Assembly: GCF_021462225.1 (NCBI RefSeq)
Contig: NC_061797.1
Span: forward strand, 2,101,001-2,165,000
DNA from: Girardinichthys multiradiatus
Lineage: Eukaryota; Chordata; Actinopteri; Cyprinodontiformes; Goodeidae
DNA: 64,000 bases
Reading direction: 5' to 3'
The notes under the pieces were generated by a model. It worked only from the letters and a program-made list of their open reading frames with translations. It made no database searches and was not told where the DNA came from. Made by a program: the position numbers and the translations under genes. The first letter of the stretch is position 1; each line of letters begins with the position of its first letter. Positions 57,201 through 64,000 of this stretch are shown here, piece by piece.

Positions 57201-59495
57201 GCTTCTCGCCAGACCAAAACTCTGCATGACCGAAGATCATTTGACATGTTGCTCACAGTCCCCCTTAGTGGTGACATTTGGAATTGAACAGTGGCCAAAT
57301 TGGTGGCGTGCCGGCGACGAAGCCAGGCTCGCGCAGTTGCTGCACAGGCCGAGTTACACTGAGGTGCGAGGGCCTTCAATGCTGCTTGCAGCTTTAATTA
57401 GGCCCGAGCAGGAAAACTGCAATCGCTCGAATTCTTATTATTATTCCGGGGACTTTTGGCGGGGCAATATGGGGACTTTGCCATATCCCAAAACTCACCA
57501 AATTTTACCCAAAATTGTCCCCCGCGTGAAATTTTTGTTCTTTAAACCACTTAGCCACGCCCACAAACGTTAGATAGGCCAAACCGTAAGTCGTACAGAT
57601 CTGAAATTTTGCACAATGCTAGAACTCCTCAAACCAAAAAAAAAAGTCTCTTGGGGGTATTCCCTAAAATGCACAGGAAGTCGGCCATTTTGGCTCAAAG
57701 GCCGATTTTTGCCCATTTTTTACTTTTACTCACCTCGAACTTTAACGAACTCCTCCTAGGGATTTTGAGCTATCGGGTTCATATTTTGTCAACATGCAGT
57801 TAAGGCATGGCGGATTAAAAGTTATCAAAATCCTGAGTTTTCGGCCATGTTTAGGGGGCGTGGCCGTGGCACGAAGTTGGCGTTCGCGCCGAAAGTGAAA
57901 AATTGCAATAACGTTCCCAAACAAATTCCAAATCACACCAAAGTTGGCATGAAGGAGGACCTTCGGGTTCCCGACAATCCTATGGGGTCATATTGTGACA
58001 TTATCAAAGCCACGCCCCCTCAGAACCGGAAGTCACTTTTTTCACTTGGAAAGGTGCCTCTCTGACCCTCTTGACCCAATCAACTTGAAAGTGTTTCAGA
58101 AGACAGATAACTAGTGGGTCTAACTTCGTTTGAGGCACAGTGACTTTTCATAAAAGGGCGTGGCCATGGCAGCACGGCGAAGTCAGACGTCACGCCATGG
58201 CCATACGTTTGCCTCTAATTTCCACATAGATCATCTGATCTGCAACAAATTCAATGTGATTGATCCTTCTCCAGTCTCCAACAGAGATTTGATGACATAT
58301 TCGGTGGGCGTGGCCTAATTCGTCCACAGCGCCCCCTACAAAATTAGAAAAAATCAGCCCCAAGCCATGCTTTGACCGAGGAATCTGAAATTTGGTACAC
58401 CTATGTAACTTCTCAGGACCTACAAAAAACTCTATTGGAGCATTGGTCCAAACCCAACAGCAAGTCCGCCATTTTGGATTGAAGTTGCCATTTTGACACA
58501 GTTTTGACCGTTTCTAGCACGCATATCTGAGCAAACTCCTCCTACAGCTTTTGACTTACAGACTTCAAAATCACTCAGTATACTCTTAAGGCACCGGGGA
58601 TTAAAAGTTATCAAAAACATTTTGATACATGAAAGCGTGTGGGCGTGGCCACGCCTCAAAATATGACTTCTCGCCATAAAACACTAAATTGATATAGCTC
58701 CTACAAGGAAAGTCACAGACAAATAAAACCTTCTGGGATGGATCTGCCTCTAGGCCTCAACAATATTGACTTGTCAGATGCTGACATCATCGAAGCCCCG
58801 CCCCCTGACAACAGAAAGTGTCCCGTTTTCCTTTACAGAATCAGTGTTTGATGTTCTTCACCTAATCAATGTGAAACTGTCCCAAGTAACAGATAACATG
58901 ATGGTCTTAGACAGTCGCCAGTACTTACTGCTTTAGCTGGAGGGTGTGAATATGATGGCGTGGCGAATTCTGATGTCACGCCACGGCCATACGTTTGCCT
59001 CTAAATTACACATGCATGGTCCCATTCACTCCAAAATGAATATGCTTGATCTTTGTCAGACCCCAAACAGCTCTATTGGATTACATTTCAATTTGGATCA
59101 ACAGTGCCCCCTAGGACACTTCAAGGGCTATATCTCCCTCATACATCATCCGATCCACTTGAAATTTAGTATACATGATCCTGAGTTAATGATGGACATT
59201 TTGACACAGTCAATTGATTATGTTGTTTTAGCCCCGCCCACTAACAAACAAGCAACTGCAGCGTCCTTCTGGAAGATCCGATTTACTCCAAATTTTCAAT
59301 GCTTTTTGCCAGACCGAAACTCTGCATGACCGAAGATCATATGACATGTTGCTCAAAGTGCCACCTACTGGCGACGTGTTGAAGTGACGCGGTGTCATCG
59401 TATGTGGCGTGTGATGCCAGGCTCCTGCGGTCGCTCAACAGCCCGAGTTGCGCTGAGGGGTGCGAGGGCCTTCAAAGCTGCTTGCAGGTTTCTAG
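54243..59495. repeat. composite of tandem and inverted repeats
   Basis: It has three parts. The left arm (54243-54840) is the reverse complement of the right end of copy A. Copy A (54841-57397) and copy B (57398-59495) are head-to-tail copies offset by about 2587 bp (54960 matches 57547, 55571 matches 58156). The shared core is full of gggcgtggcc and its complement and of caggaagtcggccattttgg-like blocks. It has no long open frame. Both copies end with a short hairpin gctgc-tt-gcagc, and copy B then ends ctag followed by t, which is Helitron-like; the class is unproven. Confidence 0.8.
56416..57186 (+). repeat. 257-bp tandem repeat, three units in copy A
   Basis: Units start at 56416, 56673 and 56930 with actccaaact, an exact 257-bp period. 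Each carries gccccgcccactaagaaaca near its end (degraded in the third). Copy B has only one such unit (from 59026), and the left arm holds about two in inverted orientation. Confidence 0.9.
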
Positions 59496-59879
59496 TTATA
59501 GTTATTATTGTATTGTTTGACCAGCATTCATTTAAGATGCTCAACAAAGATCCTATTGGCTGTTACAGCAGTGCAGGTGTTTTTATTTCAGCTGTTACTT
59601 CCAATGTGCAGGAGACCAGTGAGCCAGGCAATGTTAACTGTTGAAACTGGCATTTTCTTTTGAGTCAAAACATCTGGCAACTCCGTGAATTCACTTCCTA
59701 CCCAGACAGATCTTGTGCATTAACAACCTTTTTGACTCATTGTTCTCAACATAATTATTGTCCTTTTACCCTTTAGTTTCAGTCTTTTTGCCAGGGTTTC
59801 CATTCAGAATACATCTGAACTTCCAAGAGCCAGAAATGCTTATATTGGACAATTTTATTTCTCTTTTGGCTCTCAACCT

Positions 59880-60207
59880 TTCTTTTCGACAAAATCCTCT
59901 TATTGAGTGGATGCAGTTGAGAGCCTAACATGAGAGTTTTGAGAATTTTGAGAATGCACCACTTTTTCCCATGGTGCTTTCAGGTGACACACCTTACAAT
60001 CCAAATCACTCCAACAGTCTTTGCTTGTGTGCAATTTCAGACAACCAAAACAAATCCCCTTTTCGTTGATGAAAGTCAACGTATCCCGATGCACTTTAGT
60101 TTTGAAATGCAAACACTTATGCAGTAAATGACAACTTTGTGAACAAAACAAAGCTGTGGAGAACATTGGATTTGTTTTTGCTTTTAGTTGATTGAGTTTA
60201 GACTCGA
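59880..60207 (-). pseudogene. BEL/Pao-type gag fragment
   Basis: The minus-strand frame reads CSQSCHLLHKCLHFKTKVHR, then INEKGICFGCLKLHTSKDCW and SDLDCKVCHL. The spaced cysteines and histidines match the zinc-knuckle region of BEL/Pao retrotransposon gag proteins. No LTRs or pol are visible. It abuts the left end of the Harbinger element. Confidence 0.75.
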
Positions 60208-60839
60208 GGGGCCTCGTGTACGAAGCGTGCTTACACACAAAAACCTTGCGGCACAATGTTTTACGCACAACTCAACATGTACAAAAATTAATGCTCCGTA
60301 AAAATGCAAATGTTTGACCTGCTGTGAAAATGTCTGACAGCCATGCAAACCTTTAATTGACACTAATAAACTACAGAGAACTAAAACTCTCCAAAATAAT
60401 ATGACTCCAGTCAGTTTTATTTCATTTTTGGAGCATCAAACCTGAGGTTTTTTCATGAGTTTGAGCTTTTATGGTTTAAACCAGAGCGATGAAACTGAAT
60501 CACATTTAGCCTCATACAATAACCTAACACAACGCAGAAAATGATGGAAACAACATTAGTCGGATGGGAACTGAAACGTCCTCTGCTTTTGTTACCTGTA
60601 GATGGAAATGCTCATCGGTTTGTGCGCTGAGGAGAAGAAAATGCCTGTAAATCATCTAAGGAGCACATTCATTGTCACCGAAAAAGAAACCGGTGTCAGA
60701 TTGGCGAATGAATTCAAAATAAGTCAAGTTTGGTGATTACTAAGGTGGAAAAGCTGTAGACAATCACAAATGTCCATATAGATAATAGCATGCCTAAGGC
60801 TACACGTAATTGTGGAACAATGGCAGCTTTGCCACAGCT

Positions 60840-61560
60840 GAAGGACATCCCCGATGGAAGAAGATTAAAGGAGCGTTTTTTTTCAGAGATTGTACTGACC
60901 TTCTGGTACACGATGAAGCTTGGCTTATTAGCCGCTTTAGATTGCCCAGGGCATTTAATTTAGAGCTCTGCACAGTGTCACATTAATATTTGTTGTCGGA
61001 CCAAAGTGCATGTAAGAGCTGGGCAGCCGCATGTTGAGTGATCTTCAGCTTTATTCAGCGGTATCCAAACAAAACATAAATCACCTCAGGAACATGAAAC
61101 ACATGGCAGTCAAGGATAGAGACCCGAGTTGAGAGACGAGGAACCAGCAATCAACACATGAAACAGACTAACTAATATACTAAGGGAATACAAAGGGCAG
61201 TTAATCAAAGGAAGAGGGAACAGGTGAGACAAGGAGGAACAGGTGAAACTAATGCATAGACTAAACATGGGCGAAGGGATTAATTAATAAAAAGACACAA
61301 ACCAAAAACCACAAAGAAAGTCCAAAATGTCACACCGTGACACACAGAGCTGGCCTCAGTGTTACAAATAGAAACCAGGAGGAACCGTGCGTTCAAGTCC
61401 TCACTACGGTGAGGTCTTTTCAACTGCCGCTTTTCAGAGGGAGCTGACTCACAGGTCGGGTATTTAACAGTCATTCCTGAGCTATGCCATGCCAGCCATA
61501 TGGGACAGCCTCATCTGTATGTTGCACAGATACGTATATAAAGTTCTCCTAAACTGTGGC
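60840..61560 (+). pseudogene. Harbinger transposase N-terminal part, decayed
   Basis: Before the LTR one frame reads WLISRFRLPRAFNLELCT. After it the sense continues with ETRRNRAF, then in another frame FQRELTHRSGI and LSYAMPAIWD. These are hallmarks of the HARBI1-like transposase N-terminus. Frame shifts and a stop within the GI-Q segment kill it. Removing the LTR and one CACAG joins the two halves. Confidence 0.78.
60976..61342 (-). mobile_element. solo LTR with perfect 5-bp duplication
   Basis: On the minus strand the 367-bp element starts tgtcacggtgtgaca and ends aatgtgaca. CACAG flanks it on both sides (60971-60975 and 61343-61347). A polyadenylation signal (aataaag) lies about 85 bp from its 3' end. 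No internal sequence remains. The ends fit a Gypsy-type LTR. Confidence 0.9.
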
Positions 61561-61570
61561 TCTCATTTAA

Positions 61571-62055
61571 AGCAAGGAGCTGACTTCTGAATGTAATCTA
61601 TGGACTACACTCATATTGTTATAAAGACACCATCTATAAAGTTAATATGCTTTTATTAATTGGAAAGCATTTTCAGTCAATATCTGCGCAACCTATTTAT
61701 GACGCAAAATGTGTCTCACTAATGCAATGGTATGTTGGCCTCATCAACTCATGATTCCTTTATACTAATAATTCTAATTAATCCAATTATAATAACTGTG
61801 TTGGAAACAAACCTCCGCGCACCATGGCTGGCTTCCGGGTCATTTTTGTAGTGTGAAACTACAAATGGAAATCTAAATGTCTGCTGAGAAATTGATTAGA
61901 CAAATGACTACAGCTCTAAATATTTCACAAAACCAAATAGACTGTGCATTTCTTAAGCATGAATCTGATTGAAGTCCAAACTATGTTGTGTGAGATTTCA
62001 AGGACTGTTGAGATGTGTGGGTAAACCCAGCTGTTGCTGCAGAACATCTGTTTAC
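61571..62055. other. intron sequence next to exon, nothing recognised
   Basis: AT-rich intron beyond the Harbinger remnant, ending at the arnt2 donor. No element was recognised. Confidence 0.5.
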
Positions 62056-62141
62056 CTGCAGGTGGCCAGGCTTTGATGTAGCCAGTGCAATGCACCACAG
62101 AGTACTGAGCCTCTCCTTCTTTTGAGGGTCCCAGGCCATTC
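62056..62141 (-). CDS. arnt2: arnt2 exon, PAS-A C-terminal part
   Basis: The 86-bp exon completes an arginine codon (AG plus G), then encodes [20 protein letters not shown] and YIKAWPPA, and ends with one base of the following glycine. The acceptor is ttggtgatcag and the donor gtaaac. [14 protein letters not shown] is strongly conserved in ARNT proteins and lies in the PAS-A beta sheet. It is followed by the largest intron of the window. Confidence 0.97.
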
Positions 62142-62799
62142 CTGATCACCAAACATAAAGAGTACACACAGACACAAGGCTGCAGGTTAGGATGAAAGAT
62201 ACAGATGGACTAAACAACAGAATATCTGGTACCCAAGGGGCCTTTTTCTCTGTTCATGCAGGTTTCTTTTCCAAAAAACATGTTATGTTTGGTGCAGAAC
62301 ATTTACACTGCTTGATGAGCCTTGTATGTCTTGTAGTATTATGCTCACATCCAAAGCAGCACCATAAAGTATCATCTCTGTTGACTGATCCTGCTAATTT
62401 TGTGCTGAATCAAGGAACACTGAACAGAAAATGACCCGATTGGATGTACAGCAGAAAACCTGGGAACTACTTCCTGCTAAAAAGATGCAGTCACAGATGT
62501 TTTTCCTTATTTACAAAACATGATTGTCTAAATGTTTCTTTAAAAATATGTTGCAGCCCCTGCATTGACAGAAAGACATTTTATCTGTGAGTTAAAACAA
62601 TAAAGGTCTGGCAGAAGGTCAAGCAAGTATATTTCGGAACTACTAAAAACAAGTAATTACTGAAGCTTCACTTTGAAAGCTGTTCTTTTCTCCCTATTGG
62701 TTATCACATCATATTATTCATATTTTACAAAAAATAAAGTTAAAATGAGTACACCCCTAAAGTTCTACATCATAACTGTTTTTTGGACACAACCTTTAC
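62142..62799 (-). other. arnt2: short arnt2 intron (658 bp)
   Basis: It starts gtaaag and ends gatcag. No mobile element is visible. Confidence 0.9.
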
Positions 62800-62865
62800 C
62801 TGTATCTCTTCCTCATATTAGACAGACGGTTTAGGGAGATGTGATCCAGTGGTGCACTGCCACAC
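62800..62865 (-). CDS. arnt2: arnt2 exon, PAS-A middle
   Basis: The 66-bp exon begins with the last base of a split codon and encodes CGSAPLDHISLNRLSNMRKR then Y plus two bases of an arginine. The acceptor is ttgattag and the donor gtaaag. It matches the ARNT2 stretch that follows the FICRMR segment of PAS-A; that upstream segment is not in the window. Confidence 0.96.
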
Positions 62866-63597
62866 CTAATCAATGACAAAAGCATACATTAGAGTGCTAC
62901 TCATAACAGTACAGATAGTAAAATATAAAAACAGTGTGGAAATCACTGTGCAGAATGCTAGCACCAGTGTTAGACTGAAGTACAAAGTGTGAAATGAAAA
63001 GAGAGATATCTTCTGCCTCATGAACGAAGGTTCTCACATAACAAAACAAAGCATAGAGACATCTGAGCACCTTACATGAACTCATCCTAATGTTTGACTT
63101 TTGAACAATCTCAGGCACTGTCACATAGACAGGACTCTTTACTGCATAAATCAATGTACATCTACAATCCTGAGCATAACTTCAAAGTTATGAATCTGGG
63201 CACAAAAGAATTTTAAGAAAAAAATCTAAGACAAGTTGCAATTATTTTTTGATTTATGTGCAAAGCAGCTTTACACTGAAGGTTCATTTACAGAAAGAGC
63301 CTTGCTTTGACTCTAGACTCAGAATTAATTCACAACATAGAAATATACATTTTATGATTAATTTCATGTTCTATTTAGCACAAATAACTCCCATGCAGTT
63401 ACTTCACACAAGATAACTGTATTTTACCTGTCATGGAGGAAAATTAACAAAGACAACATATTTTAATTGGGATTAAAAGGAGGAAACAAATAAAGTACAA
63501 TAAATGAAATGCAACAATGGGGAGTGTAATACGAGACTAGGACTCATCCCATAAACTGTGGTTAGAATAAGACTTGTTTTGTGCTGTTTTCAAGCTG
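62866..63597. other. arnt2 intron upstream of first visible exon
   Basis: I searched the minus strand here for the expected preceding exon (ending in RMR) and did not find it. The DNA is AT-rich without recognised elements. Confidence 0.5.
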
Positions 63598-64000
63598 TAC
63601 AGTGGTCTGTTAAAGTATTCATACCCCTTGAACATTTCCACATATTTAGAAATAAAAAACTGAAAAGGGCATTGTGCAAACGTTTTCAGCCCCCCTGAGT
63701 TAATACTTTGCGGAACCACTTTTTGCTGCAAATACATCTGTAAGTCTTTTAGGGTATGTCTCTACTTGCACGTCTGGTGACTAAACATTTTGCCCATTCT
63801 TCTTTGCAAAACAGCTCAAGCTCAGTCAGATTAGATGCAGATCATTTGTGAACATCAGTTTTCTGATCTTGCCTTTGATCTAGACTTTGACTGGGCCATT
63901 CTAACACTTTAATATGGTTTTTTTTTAATCATTCCATGCTAGCCCTGGCTTTATGTTTAGGGTCGTTGTCCTGCTGGAAGGTAAACCTCCACCTCAGCCT
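63598..64000 (-). mobile_element. Tc1-like element, cut by window edge
   Basis: The left terminus is tacagtggtctgttaaagta followed by ttcataccccttgaac. The minus strand then carries the end of a Tc1-like transposase region in decayed form. The other end lies beyond 64000. Confidence 0.75.

Larger units (their letters stand above)
60208..61570 (+). mobile_element. PIF/Harbinger (ISL2EU-like) remnant, split by solo LTR
   Basis: The left end aggggcctcgtgtacgaagc is typical of teleost Harbinger elements. Decayed transposase sequence follows on both sides of the solo LTR. No clear right terminal repeat was found, so the end is approximate. Confidence 0.7.
1658..62865 (-). other. arnt2: arnt2 gene, internal part (six exons)
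   Basis: Six minus-strand exons join into one 591-bp reading frame (66, 86, 77, 135, 75 and 152 bp) with every intron bounded by GT and AG and all phases compatible. The 197 codons match ARNT2 from late PAS-A through PAS-B. ARNT2 is a nuclear bHLH-PAS protein that dimerises with SIM1, AHR, HIF-alpha or NPAS4 class partners and binds E-box-like sites (family knowledge). ARNT2 rather than ARNT1 is indicated by residues such as [16 protein letters not shown] and [20 protein letters not shown]. The N-terminal bHLH and most of PAS-A lie to the right of the window, and the C-terminal transactivation region lies to the left. Introns within the window are 658, 27472, 931, 22203 and 9353 bp in transcript order. 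Confidence 0.96.

Noticed and set aside
62866..64000. Further upstream arnt2 exon
   Set aside because: The expected residues before CGSAPLDH were not found in any minus-strand frame next to an acceptor and donor.

Overview
The window is vertebrate, almost certainly teleost fish, genomic DNA. It is one stretch of a single protein-coding gene whose introns are packed with transposable elements. Six exons on the minus strand join without a gap or phase error into 197 codons of ARNT2, the neural bHLH-PAS partner protein. They run from the C-terminal part of PAS-A to the end of PAS-B. The gene reads from right to left: exons at 62800-62865, 62056-62141, 34507-34583, 33441-33575, 11163-11237 and 1658-1809. 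Both ends of the gene lie outside the window. Everything else is intron.

Two introns are short (658 and 931 bp) and almost free of mobile DNA. The other three (about 27.5, 22.2 and 9.4 kb) hold nearly all the repeats. Going left to right: a hAT relic with a LINE fragment, local tandem repeats, and a Tc1 element inside a hAT-like element (2-9.7 kb); a minus-strand LINE split by a solo LTR (11.6-15.2 kb); an RTE-like LINE split by a Tc1-like element (16.6-20.9 kb); an L2-like LINE (21.5-23.9 kb); a chromodomain Gypsy element with both LTRs and a SINE-like insertion (24.6-30.0 kb); a hAT relic split by a Tc1-like element (30.7-33.0 kb); a purine-rich degenerate repeat (35.1-35.8 kb); a second RTE-like LINE (36.9-39.2 kb); a Tc1-like element split by a LINE (39.3-43.0 kb); a repeat carrying an array of splice-acceptor-like sites, then a tRNA-derived SINE (43.6-45.2 kb); an endogenous retrovirus (45.95-52.9 kb); a 5 kb composite of tandem and inverted repeats (54.2-59.5 kb); a BEL/Pao gag fragment and a Harbinger remnant split by a solo LTR (59.9-61.6 kb); and the start of another Tc1-like element at the right edge.

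The most unusual object is the endogenous retrovirus. Its two 294-bp LTRs differ at only two positions and it has a perfect 5-bp target duplication, so it inserted recently. Yet gag, pol and env are all grossly defective, which suggests it was copied in trans. Its leader holds a 185-bp tandem duplication. Each copy carries four hairpins, and one stem differs between copies at three base pairs that all change in a compensatory way. That points to a selected RNA structure.

None of the mobile-element reading frames looks fully intact. No tRNA, rRNA, CRISPR or bacterial-type feature was seen. Family names rest on motif recognition by eye; no database search was possible.
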